From the NCBI RefSeq assembly GCF_022919115.1, contig NZ_CP095072.1, positions 4,402,001 to 4,466,000 on the forward strand: 64,000 bases of DNA, in the 5' to 3' direction. This document shows, piece after piece, positions 8,364 through 16,956 of this stretch (positions are counted from its first letter, which is position 1; the number at the start of each line of letters is the position of its first letter). Both the position numbers and the translations under genes were made by a program. This DNA comes from Gracilibacillus caseinilyticus (GTDB taxonomy: Bacteria; Bacillota; Bacilli; Bacillales; Amphibacillaceae). The notes under the pieces are model-generated. The model was given only the letters and a program-made list of their open reading frames with translations. It had not been told where the DNA came from and did not search any database.

Positions 8364-9113
8364 TTAACTCCTTGTAAAAAGGTTTTGGGGCAGCGATTGC
8401 CACATTTTTTTCGTGAATGGGTGTTGCAGTCGCTCCCCTTCACCGGTGAATTTTGCTCGATTGACTATTTCCAATATACGACCATCCTTGAGAACGGCAA
8501 TTTGCTCTGCTAGTTGTAACGCAGCATCAAAATCATGCGTAATCAATAAAATGGACTTCCCAGCTTGTTGTACTTCCTTAAGTAAAGTAATCATGTCCTG
8601 CTTTGCTTTTTGGTCCAAGCCTGGGGTTGGTTCGTCAGCAATAACAACATCAGCTGAACTTCCGATTGCAATAGCAACCAGTACTCTTCTTGCCTGACCA
8701 CCTGATAATTGAAAAGGATAGCGATCAGCAATTTCTGTATCTAAGCCTAAGCGAATTAATAAGGCAAGCATTTGCTGATGATGATCCCCTTTCTGCATTA
8801 ATCCTTCTATTTGTTTACCAATTTTCATTAAAGGATCCAGTGCATCAATCGATTGTGGTATAAGAATAATGTTTTTTCCACGATGATTGCTTAAAAAACG
8901 TTGACCGCGATAAAAGACATCTCCTTTTTGCTCTAAATTATATGGAAGCATTTGTAATATCGCCTGTGCTAGCAGGCTTTTTCCTGAACCGCTTTCCCCC
9001 ACTAATGCTAGGATTTCCCCGCTTGTAAGCGACAAATTAATATCCTGTAGCAAATAATGTCGGGACTGTTGATGGAAAATATCTAATTCTTTAATCGTCA
9101 ATAAGTTGTTCAT
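8364..9113 (-). CDS. ABC importer ATPase (NikD/DppD type)
   Basis: 249 aa. Walker A G-E-S-G-S-G-K-S (about 38-45), signature L-S-G-G-Q-A-R-R, Walker B V-V-I-A-D-E-P-T and H-loop I-T-H-D. Energises the importer as a heterodimer with the next ATPase. The ATG at 9113 overlaps the end of the upstream permease gene by 23 nt, with a modest AAGGG-type ribosome binding site, consistent with coupled translation. Peptide versus nickel specificity cannot be decided from the ATPase. Confidence 0.9.
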   Translation of the reverse strand: MNNLLTIKELDIFHQQSRHYLLQDINLSLTSGEILALVGESGSGKSLLAQAILQMLPYNLEQKGDVFYRGQRFLSNHRGKNIILIPQSIDALDPLMKIGKQIEGLMQKGDHHQQMLALLIRLGLDTEIADRYPFQLSGGQARRVLVAIAIGSSADVVIADEPTPGLDQKAKQDMITLLKEVQQAGKSILLITHDFDAALQLAEQIAVLKDGRILEIVNRAKFTGEGERLQHPFTKKMWQSLPQNLFTRS

Positions 9114-9900
9114 AACTGCGATCCCTTCCTATATAAGCTTGAAAAGCATGAGCAAATTGTTGGAATAAGACGACCATTACGACAAGAAGCAAACCAGGGA
9201 AAAAGACTAACCACCACATGCCATTTGATAAATATTGCATCGCTTCTGATAATATGATACCTATTGCCGGTACTTCAGCAGATAATCCAAATCCTAAAAA
9301 GGTAATAGCAGCTTCATGTAATATCGCATGTGGAAATATTAACGTAAATCCTACTATCAATTGCGGTATTAAATGTGGCAGAAAATGATGCCGAGCTCTC
9401 CACCAAAACCCTCTGCCAAGATGTTTAGACATCTGCACATATGGCATATCCTTTAATTGCATTAATTCAGCCCTTAACACGCGGGCGGTACCCGTCCAAT
9501 GCGTGGCCATCAGACCAATAATAATTCCCTTCATTCCACCACCTAATACAAAGGAGATTAATATTAGGGTAACAAGATGCGGCAAACTTAAAAACAAGTC
9601 AATTAACCATGCCACTAGCTGATCCAACCGTTGATGCATTGTTGCAATTAAACTAAGCGTTAACCCAAGTAAAGTTGACAACAAAGCGGTTAATAACCCC
9701 ACGGAAATGCTAAGCTGAATGCCTTTTAGTGTACGCTGCAGCATATCTCTGCCTAACCAATCGGTGCCAAAGAGATGACCTAAACTTGGTGCCTGATTTT
9801 TGACAGCTAAATCTATTTGGATTGCATCTGTTCGTAACATAGCAGAAATAAGATACAGCAGAACGAACAGAGAAAGCGGAAGAAACATGTTCTTCTTCAT
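9091..9900 (-). CDS. ABC importer permease (NikC/DppC type)
   Basis: 269 aa, with an N-terminal helix and a BPD_transp_1 permease domain of about five further helices. The EAA motif region reads H-E-A-A-I-T-F-L-G-F-G-L, the hallmark of DppC/NikC proteins. The early loop L-G-T-D-W-L-G-R-D-M-L is also typical. The ATG at 9900 has GGGAGG 8 nt upstream and overlaps the previous permease stop (ATGA). A longer frame reaching 9984 lies inside the upstream gene and is rejected. Confidence 0.9.
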   Translation of the reverse strand: MKKNMFLPLSLFVLLYLISAMLRTDAIQIDLAVKNQAPSLGHLFGTDWLGRDMLQRTLKGIQLSISVGLLTALLSTLLGLTLSLIATMHQRLDQLVAWLIDLFLSLPHLVTLILISFVLGGGMKGIIIGLMATHWTGTARVLRAELMQLKDMPYVQMSKHLGRGFWWRARHHFLPHLIPQLIVGFTLIFPHAILHEAAITFLGFGLSAEVPAIGIILSEAMQYLSNGMWWLVFFPGLLLVVMVVLFQQFAHAFQAYIGRDRSYEQLIDD

Positions 9901-10877
9901 GATATATTCCTCCCTTTTCGCATACGAGGATCTAATACTACATAAAGAAGATCTGCTATCCAATTCCCAACAAAGACAAAGCATGTACTAATCAATACAA
10001 TCGCTAGAAATAGTGGCACATCTCCTTCTAATCCGGCATCTACAACAGCTTGTCCCAGACCAGGATAACTAAAGACTTGTTCTGCTAATATTGCTCCGCC
10101 AAACAATTCACCAAAGGAAGCAAAGTGAACAGAAACTGCAGGTAAGAGCATGTTCCGAATGCCATGCCTTTTCAACAATACAAATCCTTCATACCCATTC
10201 GCTCTTGCTTGTGCTATATAAGGAGTTCTGAGTACTTCCCCCAGCTTCTCTCTTGTATGTAAACAAACATTGGCGATGCCGATAATACTTAATGTAATCG
10301 CAGGTAAAATCGCATGGTAGATCCGATCTGCGAAGGTAATTTCATCACTGGTCACACCAATCGGCGCACTTAATCCGGTCGGAAAAATACCCAGCCATAC
10401 TGAGAAAGTTAATAACAGCAACAGTCCTAACCAAAAACCAGGAGTAGAAAGCAGTACTGAACAATATCCCCGGATTAATCGATCGATCCACGTTCCTTTT
10501 TTCATAGCCGCCAGCGAGCCTAGTAATAACCCAACGACACCTGAACAAAGCCATGCCATTGTCATTAATAGAATGGAAGAAAGAAACCGGTCAGCAATCA
10601 CCTCGATTACTGGAATACGGTAGATCAATGATGTACCTAAATCACCAGTCAAAATGCTAGTCAACCATTTTGTATATTGGGTAATTAGCGATTGGTTCAA
10701 TCCCCAATAAGCTTCAATAGCTGCTCGCTGCTCGGGACTTATTAACAACATGTCCGCGCCGATATAGGCACGAACAGGATCAATTGGCGAAAAATTAACA
10801 AGTAAAAAGGTGAGCAGACTGACAACAAACAGCAACGATACGAGTCGAACCATCTTTAATAGAAAATAACGTGCCAT
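9897..10877 (-). CDS. ABC importer permease (NikB/DppB type)
   Basis: 326 aa, six-helix permease. Typical DppB/NikB features are the N-terminal helix with V-N-F-S-P-I-D-P-V-R, the L-T-G-D-L-G-T-S-L-I-Y-R-I-P-V loop, and the EAA-type segment G-G-A-I-L-A-E-Q-V-F-S-Y-P-G-L-G. It pairs with the NikC-type permease in the membrane. Start follows AAGGAG; 18 nt separate it from the binding-protein gene. Confidence 0.9.
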   Translation of the reverse strand: MARYFLLKMVRLVSLLFVVSLLTFLLVNFSPIDPVRAYIGADMLLISPEQRAAIEAYWGLNQSLITQYTKWLTSILTGDLGTSLIYRIPVIEVIADRFLSSILLMTMAWLCSGVVGLLLGSLAAMKKGTWIDRLIRGYCSVLLSTPGFWLGLLLLLTFSVWLGIFPTGLSAPIGVTSDEITFADRIYHAILPAITLSIIGIANVCLHTREKLGEVLRTPYIAQARANGYEGFVLLKRHGIRNMLLPAVSVHFASFGELFGGAILAEQVFSYPGLGQAVVDAGLEGDVPLFLAIVLISTCFVFVGNWIADLLYVVLDPRMRKGRNIS

Positions 10878-10895
10878 TTGTCTTTAACTCCTTCA

Positions 10896-12506
10896 CTAGC
10901 CATCTTGTTGTAACTGCCATTCTGTAATAAAATCAGTAATCGGCCAGCCATGTCCATGTGGTTGCACCTTTTGTTCACCAATTTTCAAATTTTCATTGAT
11001 GTAATATATATGGTTTAGATTTACTAGCCATACCCAAGGAGCATCACCAACAGCGCTTAGTCCGGTACTACCATCCCATTGAGCAAGCTTCCAATATTCA
11101 TTCGCTTCTTTCTCTGTTTTAGCATTTAATGCCTGGTCTAAATAGTTATCGACTTTCTCATTGTGGTAATAATTTGCATTATAATAGTCGATCCCTTGCA
11201 TACTAGAGTGATACAACGAATACAATTCAATCGGATTATGACTGCCCCAGCCCATCATAACGGGATTGGAATACATCTGCTTCTCAATTTCATTCCAACT
11301 GGCACTTTTTGTTGTTATCTCAATTCCAAAATCGTTCATCTGATCGGCAAATACCAAGGATAAGGATTGTCTCATTTGATCTCCCGACGGATAATAAAGT
11401 GTTAAGCTTGCTTTTTGACCATCCTTTTCAAATATACCGTCGTTTTCACGTTTCCAGCCTGCATTTTTCAGGATTTCTTCCGCTTTCACTTGATTGTTAT
11501 CTTCAATTACTGCTTTGCTGGTTCCCCAAGGTAATCCATCCACACTGGAAAAAGCAACGGTTCCTTCCCCATTCAGTACACCCTCGACTATTTCTTCTCT
11601 GTTTACTGCATAATTCATCGCCTGACGGATAGCAAGACTGGATGTTATACCATTCCCAACCTTTTCACCTTCTTCATTTGTCGTAGGTTCAGGGTAGGGA
11701 AGCATCACTCCACGATTGTCAACACTTTCAAGCGATATTCGGTTCATCCCGTCAATCGATTGATCAGCAGAGGTAATCGGAACTGATAATACATCGATTT
11801 CCCCTGCCTTTGCAGCTGCAATCGCCTGATCCTCTCCCATAAATAAGAAAGTGAGCTGATCGAAAGCAGGCTGCTCACCATAATAATGTGGATTTCTTTC
11901 GACAATTAGCTGCTCTCCCTTACGCCATTCCACTATTTTGTATGGACCAGAGCCTACAGGGTTCTCCGCATAATCACTGTCATAAGCATGTTTAGGTACA
12001 ATACCCAACGTTTGTAGTGTATGTATAAAGGTCGATTGCGGCTCCTTCAAATAAAAAGTTACTTCATAATTACTGTTTTTTTCTACTTTTTCTAAATTAG
12101 CAACGTCCACAACCGATTGTGCCTGTTTAGCAGTTTCATAGGTGAAAACCACATCATCTGCTGTTAACGGTTCACCATCTGAAAAAACTGCATCCTTTCG
12201 AAGCGTTACTGCCCATTTCTGTCCATCGTCCGACACTTGGTAATCAGTTGCTAAATCGTGAGTTACTTCGAGATCTGCATTTTCGGATAATAGTGTACTT
12301 TGAAATAATGGCGATCCATACCTTCCCCATCCGGTAGTAGGATCAAAACCTTGCTCCGGCTCTCCTCCAATCGCTAGTGTAAGCTGATTCGTCTCTCTTG
12401 CTTCTGTAGTGTTTGTGGCATCATTTGCAGATGGCTGCGGCTTTTCTGAGCAAGCAGTCAACAATACACCCAAGATGATCACACTGTATATTATTAGCTT
12501 TTTCAT
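10896..12506 (-). CDS. extracellular solute-binding lipoprotein of nickel/peptide ABC importer
   Basis: 536 aa. Signal peptide with lipobox L-L-T-A-C (Cys19), then an SBP family 5 fold. Signature regions include L-R-K-D-A-V-F-S-D-G-E-P-L-T-A-D-D-V (family 5 motif), N-P-V-G-S-G-P-Y-K and A-I-R-Q-A-M-N-Y-A-V-N-R. The segment G-F-D-P-T-T-G-W-G-R-Y-G near 55-66 resembles binding proteins usually annotated for nickel, but ligand residues cannot be proven by eye. The neighbouring nickel-pincer-nucleotide operon and the urease genes make nickel the favoured substrate (inference). First gene of the operon; a putative -10 TACAAT lies about 45 nt upstream. Confidence 0.85.
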   Translation of the reverse strand: MKKLIIYSVIILGVLLTACSEKPQPSANDATNTTEARETNQLTLAIGGEPEQGFDPTTGWGRYGSPLFQSTLLSENADLEVTHDLATDYQVSDDGQKWAVTLRKDAVFSDGEPLTADDVVFTYETAKQAQSVVDVANLEKVEKNSNYEVTFYLKEPQSTFIHTLQTLGIVPKHAYDSDYAENPVGSGPYKIVEWRKGEQLIVERNPHYYGEQPAFDQLTFLFMGEDQAIAAAKAGEIDVLSVPITSADQSIDGMNRISLESVDNRGVMLPYPEPTTNEEGEKVGNGITSSLAIRQAMNYAVNREEIVEGVLNGEGTVAFSSVDGLPWGTSKAVIEDNNQVKAEEILKNAGWKRENDGIFEKDGQKASLTLYYPSGDQMRQSLSLVFADQMNDFGIEITTKSASWNEIEKQMYSNPVMMGWGSHNPIELYSLYHSSMQGIDYYNANYYHNEKVDNYLDQALNAKTEKEANEYWKLAQWDGSTGLSAVGDAPWVWLVNLNHIYYINENLKIGEQKVQPHGHGWPITDFITEWQLQQDG

Positions 12507-12644
12507 AAACTGTACTCCTTCATATAAAACTCTTCAACAAGCAATATTGTACCATAATTTGTCTCTATTACGTTTACTAATGTAATGATTTCAACCTCAA
12601 ATCATCATAAACAAAATACACGATCGATCTTACTAGTTTAAAGC

Positions 12645-12845
12645 TACCTATAAGACGGATTATGTAAACTGAAACTATTTGGCAATGCAGTCATTCTGAT
12701 AGATTTTAACTGCTTGGAAAAGCTTCGGAAATATGCTCCTCGTCCTGTGGGGACGCGAAGTGGTTGGCCGGAGCGGCATCCTAGCACTTGAAAAATTTCA
12801 AAATAAGCAATTAGCTAGCATTACATAATTCGTATTATAAGAACC
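12645..12845. repeat. interspersed nested-inverted-repeat element, copy B (short form)
   Basis: About 200 bp. The outer ends ACCTATAAGACGGATTATGT and ACATAATTCGTATTATAAG are inverted copies of each other. Inside, GCTTCGG…CCGGAGC pairs around a second stem, (C)GTCC-TGTGG-GGACG. This is the simplest complete copy: a hairpin nested in a hairpin inside terminal inverted repeats. It occupies the gap between the importer promoter and the larB terminator. The remaining 140 bp of the gap hold the importer promoter and an ATTAC-N10-GTAAT inverted repeat (12567-12586). Confidence 0.8.
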
Positions 12846-12920
12846 AATACTTTTATTCTTTAATTTTTAGCGTGATTCACCTCTGCAATTTGCCTTAACG
12901 CGGTTTTTTTGCGTGTAAAA

Positions 12921-12947
12921 AATGCATCACAAGTTATGTGATGCATT
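12921..12947 (-). terminator. terminator of the NPN (lar) operon
   Basis: Perfect 10-bp stem AATGCATCAC / GTGATGCATT with a 7-nt loop, followed on the minus strand by TTTT. It lies immediately after the larB stop codon. Confidence 0.88.
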
Positions 12948-12949
12948 CA

Positions 12950-13711
12950 TTAGATTGAGCGGTTGGCGATCTGATGGATGAGGACGGCATTATAACCGCC
13001 TCCGAACCCGTTATCAATGTTCACTACACTAATACCGGACGCACATGAATTCAGCATGGTTAATAAAGCGGACAACCCATGAAAATTTGCACCATACCCA
13101 ACACTAGTCGGAACTGCGATTATCGGGTGTGCCACTAAGCCGCCAACAACACTTGGCAAAGCTCCCTCCATACCTGCGATCACGACAGAAACCGTAGCTT
13201 CCCTGATTTCATCAATATGTGCAAATAAACGATGGATCCCAGCAACCCCTACATCATAGAAACGACGGACTTCGATACCACAAGCTTCAGCAGTTTTGGC
13301 TGCCTCTTCAGCAACAGGCAGATCAGAAGTACCGGCACAAACAATAGCAATATAACCATTGAATGTTTGTTCAAATTCATTATTCTTCAAGAACATTGTC
13401 CTACTGACCTCGTCGTATTGAAATTCAGGTAAAGCAGCAATAACCGTATCTGCTTTACCTTTTTCCATTCTGGTAATAAAAATATTATCACCTTTCGACA
13501 ACATTGCCCGGGAAATATCGATAATATGAGAGGCTTCTTTTCCTTCACCAAATATTACTTCCGGAAATCCTTGTCGTTTCTTGCGATGATGATCAACCTT
13601 GGCAAATCCGAGGTTTTCAAAAGTTGCGAGCTGTTGCTGTGCTTCTTCTGGTGACAATTGTCCTGCTGCAACCTGCTTCAAAATCTCTTCTAACACATTT
13701 ATCACATCCAA
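12950..13711 (-). CDS. larB: NPN cofactor biosynthesis protein LarB
   Basis: 253 aa. LarB carboxylates nicotinic acid adenine dinucleotide and hydrolyses it to pyridinium-3,5-biscarboxylic acid mononucleotide, the first step to the nickel-pincer nucleotide. The N-terminal helical part (…L-S-P-E-E-A-Q…) leads into the typical D-H-H-R-K-K-R-Q-G-F-P-E-V-I-F-G-E-G-K block. An AIR-carboxylase (PurE)-like domain follows, with G-T-S-D-L-P-V-A-E-E-A and a Gly-rich C-terminus (N-G-F-G-G-G-Y). The likely start is TTG at 13711; no convincing ribosome binding site is visible there and GTG codons at 13705 and 13696 are alternatives. Last gene of the operon, preceded by four 21-bp-spaced repeats. Confidence 0.93.
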   Translation of the reverse strand: MDVINVLEEILKQVAAGQLSPEEAQQQLATFENLGFAKVDHHRKKRQGFPEVIFGEGKEASHIIDISRAMLSKGDNIFITRMEKGKADTVIAALPEFQYDEVSRTMFLKNNEFEQTFNGYIAIVCAGTSDLPVAEEAAKTAEACGIEVRRFYDVGVAGIHRLFAHIDEIREATVSVVIAGMEGALPSVVGGLVAHPIIAVPTSVGYGANFHGLSALLTMLNSCASGISVVNIDNGFGGGYNAVLIHQIANRSI

Positions 13712-13732
13712 AGTGAGCTATTTAAATTTTTC

Positions 13733-13805
13733 ATGGCCACTTTTGGTAGTTTTATGGCCACTTCAAATGATTTTATGGCCACTTTCCTGCATTTAATGGC
13801 CACTT
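13733..13805 (-). repeat. four tandem AAGTGGCCAT units at exact 21-bp period
   Basis: On the coding (minus) strand the unit AAGTGGCCAT(A/T/G)AAA occurs four times. On the + strand ATGGCCACTT starts at 13733, 13754, 13775 and 13796, exactly 21 bp apart, with unrelated spacer sequence. The first unit overlaps the stop codon of the sugar kinase gene; the array fills the space to larB. Two further units lie at 61663-61692 in another operon, so this is an interspersed family. Confidence 0.85.
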
Positions 13806-15267
13806 AGAAATATTTTTCGATATCTTTTGCTAATTGCTGATATTTCGCGAAGATCTCTTGATAGGTTTGATGTTTCTCCATATTAGGCTGAACTACCTGA
13901 TCAATCGGAATATTTGCTTTAATTTCTTCAAAGGATTCTGCTTTACCTATCGCAACAAGTGCTGTCCAGCTTGCTCCCCACGCTGCACCATGGTGAGTAT
14001 CAGCTAATTGCACTTCCTGACCGAATACGTCTGCCAATATCTGCACCCATAGTGGTGACTTAGAGAGACCACCGTTAACAGAAATACTTGCCGGAGGGCC
14101 AGCTATTTCCTCTAAAGATTGGCCGATCTGATAAATATTAAATACGATGCCTTCTAAAACAGCGCGAACTAATTGCGGTCTGCGATGAGTAACACTTAGA
14201 CCATAGAAATTACCACGCGCTTTCTGGTTCCAAACAGGTGCCCGTTCTCCATTGACATATGGAACAAAAAGCAAGCCATCTGCCCCAATTGCAACCTCCT
14301 CAGCACCTGACAGAAATTCTTCATGGGTACCTTCAAATTCCATCATTTCCTTCAACCACTGTAATGCAATCCCACCATTATTGGTTGGACCACCTATTAT
14401 GGAGCTGTCCTCCGTAAAAGCATAGCTGAATGTTTCTCCATTATCATTCACGTGTTGACCACGGATAAGCTGGCGAATCGCTCCACTTGTTCCTACAGTC
14501 ACTGCTACTTCTCCTGCTTTAATTGCACCATTACCTAAATTGGCTAATTGTCCGTCAGCTGCACCAATAACTAATGGAGTACCTTCCGGCCAGCCAAGTT
14601 CTTCTGCAATTTCAGGTCGCAATCCATTGACGTGTTCTGTCGGAGCAACAATATCAGACAATTGACTGCGATCGATCCCTGCTAATTGCAATGCCTCTGG
14701 TTCCCAATCTAGTGATTTCACATTCATCAATCCGGTAGCTGAAGCCATTGAATAATCGATAATACGTGCTCCGACCCAGTTAAACAACAAATATTCTTTC
14801 CACGACATAAAATAACTTGCTCTCGTATAAGGCTCATAGCTGTGTTCTTTCATCCAAACCAGTTTGAACAATGGTGACATCGGATGAATCGGTGTGCCAG
14901 TCTTACTGTATATACGCTGTTTAGTCTTCGGATCGAGCTGTTCAACAATTTCACTGCTTCTGCCATCAGACCATATCGACATGTCAGACAATGGGCTGCC
15001 GTCCTGATCGACACAAATTAATGAATGCATGGCACACGAAATACCAACAGCCAATACGTGCTGCTGATGAGTGGATGCAAAAATATCAGTAAGTACTTTT
15101 TTTGTTCGTTCTTCTATTTCTTCCGGTTTCTGTTCCACAAAATCCGTATCCGGGTAATAGGTTTGGATAAGCTGTTCTGCTTCCGCTTTCACTTTCCCCG
15201 TCAGATCAAAGGCTACCGCTTTGACACTAGTCGTTCCAAAATCAAGTCCAATTACTACTTCCTCCAT
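13804..15267 (-). CDS. gntK: FGGY-family sugar-acid kinase, gluconokinase-like
   Basis: 487 aa. FGGY N-terminal domain from G-L-D-F-G-T-T-S-V-K (residues 7-16), glycine-rich hinge, and FGGY C-terminal domain with G-T-S-G-A-I-R, N-G-E-R-A-P-V-W-N and N-G-G-L-S-K-S. The overall sequence is closest, as I recognise it, to Bacillus gluconokinases (ATP + D-gluconate to 6-phosphogluconate), although xylulokinases share this fold. It sits between larE and larB, so it probably phosphorylates the product of the NPN enzyme. Start follows AAGGAGG with 5 nt spacing. Substrate is inferred from family and context. Confidence 0.82.
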   Translation of the reverse strand: MEEVVIGLDFGTTSVKAVAFDLTGKVKAEAEQLIQTYYPDTDFVEQKPEEIEERTKKVLTDIFASTHQQHVLAVGISCAMHSLICVDQDGSPLSDMSIWSDGRSSEIVEQLDPKTKQRIYSKTGTPIHPMSPLFKLVWMKEHSYEPYTRASYFMSWKEYLLFNWVGARIIDYSMASATGLMNVKSLDWEPEALQLAGIDRSQLSDIVAPTEHVNGLRPEIAEELGWPEGTPLVIGAADGQLANLGNGAIKAGEVAVTVGTSGAIRQLIRGQHVNDNGETFSYAFTEDSSIIGGPTNNGGIALQWLKEMMEFEGTHEEFLSGAEEVAIGADGLLFVPYVNGERAPVWNQKARGNFYGLSVTHRRPQLVRAVLEGIVFNIYQIGQSLEEIAGPPASISVNGGLSKSPLWVQILADVFGQEVQLADTHHGAAWGASWTALVAIGKAESFEEIKANIPIDQVVQPNMEKHQTYQEIFAKYQQLAKDIEKYF

Positions 15268-15291
15268 AATGTCCTCCTTGACTACAATACC

Positions 15292-15322
15292 GAAAAGCTT
15301 TGGATCATCTCCAAAGCTTTTC
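15292..15322 (-). terminator. intra-operon hairpin between larE and the sugar kinase
   Basis: Perfect 13-bp stem GAAAAGCTTTGGA / TCCAAAGCTTTTC with a 5-nt loop, six bases past the larE stop codon. On the minus strand it is not followed by a clean T run, so it may be a partial terminator, a processing site or a 3'-end stabiliser rather than a full stop. Confidence 0.6.
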
Positions 15323-15327
15323 TCCTG

Positions 15328-16128
15328 TTATGATAAAGCGCTGTTCATACTACCGCTCTTATAACCTACTAAATCCATTGTAACAAATTTATAGCCGTAA
15401 CTGTGAAGTTTTTCTGTCACGCGTTGATGGTTGGCTAATAGTTTCTGCATATCCTGCGGTTCTACCTCAATTCTAGCAATCTCATCATGTGTGCGAACAC
15501 GAACCTGTCGAATACCGATCATTTTCAAGAAGGCTTCTGACTTCTCTACTTTTGTTAATTTTGCTTTCGTGATCGTTTCGCCATAGGCAATTCGGGATGA
15601 CAAGCATGCGAAAGATGGTTTATCCCATGTAGGAAGCTCCATCTCTTTTGACAGATCACGGATTTCCTCTTTATACAGACCCGCTTCCTGCAGCGGACCT
15701 CTTACACCCTGCTCTTTCGCTGCACGCATCCCAGGACGGTACTCACTCATATCATCTGCGATTACGCCATAGACGATATTTTGATAGTTTTTTGTTTTCA
15801 TAATCGGCACGAGATGATCAAACAGGCTGTTTTTGCAAAAGTAACAACGATTTTTATCATTTTCGGTATAGCCTGGTATCGCAAGCTCACTCGTTTCGAT
15901 TACCTGATGGTTCGCCCCAATAAAGCTTGCTAGTTTCTTCGCTTCTTCTAATTCACTAGTTGGGTATGTTTCGGAATCTGCTGTCACAGCAAGAACGTTA
16001 TCTTTCCCTAACGTATCAACCGATACCTTCAACAAATAGGTACTGTCAACCCCACCAGAAAAAGCAACCACTACTTTCTTCATTTCTTGGAGAATAGAAA
16101 CTAGTTTCTGATGTTTCTGCTCGTGCAT
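15328..16128 (-). CDS. larE: ATP-dependent sacrificial sulfur transferase LarE
   Basis: 266 aa. LarE adenylates the LarB product and donates sulfur atoms to it, making the dithiocarboxylate of the nickel-pincer nucleotide. The PP-loop ATP pyrophosphatase motif S-G-G-V-D-S is at 24-29. The C-Y-F-C-K motif has Cys95 and Cys98, and A-C-L-S-S-R carries Cys175, which corresponds to the single sacrificial Cys176 of Lactiplantibacillus LarE. Cys95 and Cys98 raise the possibility of the [4Fe-4S]-type LarE that recycles sulfur catalytically; this cannot be settled by eye. Start follows GGGAGGGAG. The gene lies 36 nt after the SDR gene. Confidence 0.95.
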   Translation of the reverse strand: MHEQKHQKLVSILQEMKKVVVAFSGGVDSTYLLKVSVDTLGKDNVLAVTADSETYPTSELEEAKKLASFIGANHQVIETSELAIPGYTENDKNRCYFCKNSLFDHLVPIMKTKNYQNIVYGVIADDMSEYRPGMRAAKEQGVRGPLQEAGLYKEEIRDLSKEMELPTWDKPSFACLSSRIAYGETITKAKLTKVEKSEAFLKMIGIRQVRVRTHDEIARIEVEPQDMQKLLANHQRVTEKLHSYGYKFVTMDLVGYKSGSMNSALS

Positions 16129-16164
16129 GTCTTGTCTCCCTCCCTCAAATTGGCTTTTGTTTCA

Positions 16165-16935
16165 TTATATGGTCATACTACCGAAACCGCCATCCACTCG
16201 CAGCAGTTCCCCTGTCACGAATCCACTCGCTTTATCAGATGCTAAATATACAGCCGCACCTTGTAATTCTTCCGGTTCACCAAAACGATTCATCGGCGTA
16301 TGACCCATAATCGAATTAATCCGTTCTTCACTCAAAATTTTGCGGTTTTGCTCGGCCGGGAAGAACCCGGGAATAATTGCATTCACGCGTATATTATGTG
16401 GCGCGAATTCACGTGCGAGATATTGGGTTACACTATTGATTGCTGCTTTTGATGCCGAGTAAGTAAACACTTTGGATAGTGGTGTCGTCGAAGATACCGA
16501 CGAAATATTAATGATGCTTCCACCACGTTGCTGCTCCACCATTTTTTTCGCGAAAATTTGTGTAGCAAATACAATACCTTTTAAATTAACGTCCATGATA
16601 TTGTCCCATTCTTCCGTCGACAGTTCTAAGTAAGGAGTTGTGCTGTTCATGCCCGGCGCATTCAACAGAATATCCCAGCCGCCTGACCACGTCTCGATTT
16701 CTTTAGCTACTTGTTCAACCGTTGACAAATCGCTGACATCTGCTTTGAATGCTTTTGCGTCTCCACCAGTTGCTTCGATTTCCTGGACTACTTCTTCTGC
16801 TGTACTTAGATTACGTCCTACGATCGCAACTTTCGCACCTTGTTCTGACAACCCTTTCGCAATTGCAGCTCCTAATGTACTATTTCCACCTAAAGCCACT
16901 GCTACTTTTCCTGTTAAATCAAATAATTTACTCAT
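16165..16935 (-). CDS. SDR-family oxidoreductase (sugar-acid type)
   Basis: 256 aa, classical short-chain dehydrogenase. NAD(P) motif G-G-N-S-T-L-G (16-22, a variant of T-G-x3-G-x-G), N-A-P-G at 92-95 in place of N-N-A-G, catalytic Ser near 146, Tyr159 and Lys163 (Y-S-A-S-K), and a C-terminus D-G-G-F-G. Family members in similar contexts act as gluconate 5-dehydrogenases or fructuronate/mannonate oxidoreductases. Its place between larA and larE suggests it interconverts a keto-acid and the hydroxy-acid handled by LarA (inference). Start has GAGAGGGG about 9 nt upstream. Confidence 0.85.
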   Translation of the reverse strand: MSKLFDLTGKVAVALGGNSTLGAAIAKGLSEQGAKVAIVGRNLSTAEEVVQEIEATGGDAKAFKADVSDLSTVEQVAKEIETWSGGWDILLNAPGMNSTTPYLELSTEEWDNIMDVNLKGIVFATQIFAKKMVEQQRGGSIINISSVSSTTPLSKVFTYSASKAAINSVTQYLAREFAPHNIRVNAIIPGFFPAEQNRKILSEERINSIMGHTPMNRFGEPEELQGAAVYLASDKASGFVTGELLRVDGGFGSMTI

Positions 16936-16956
16936 CTGTTCATTCCCCTCTCCTGT

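Noticed and set aside
13733..13805. CRISPR array
   Set aside because: The repeated unit is only about 10-14 bp with 7-11 bp spacers, and no cas gene is present.
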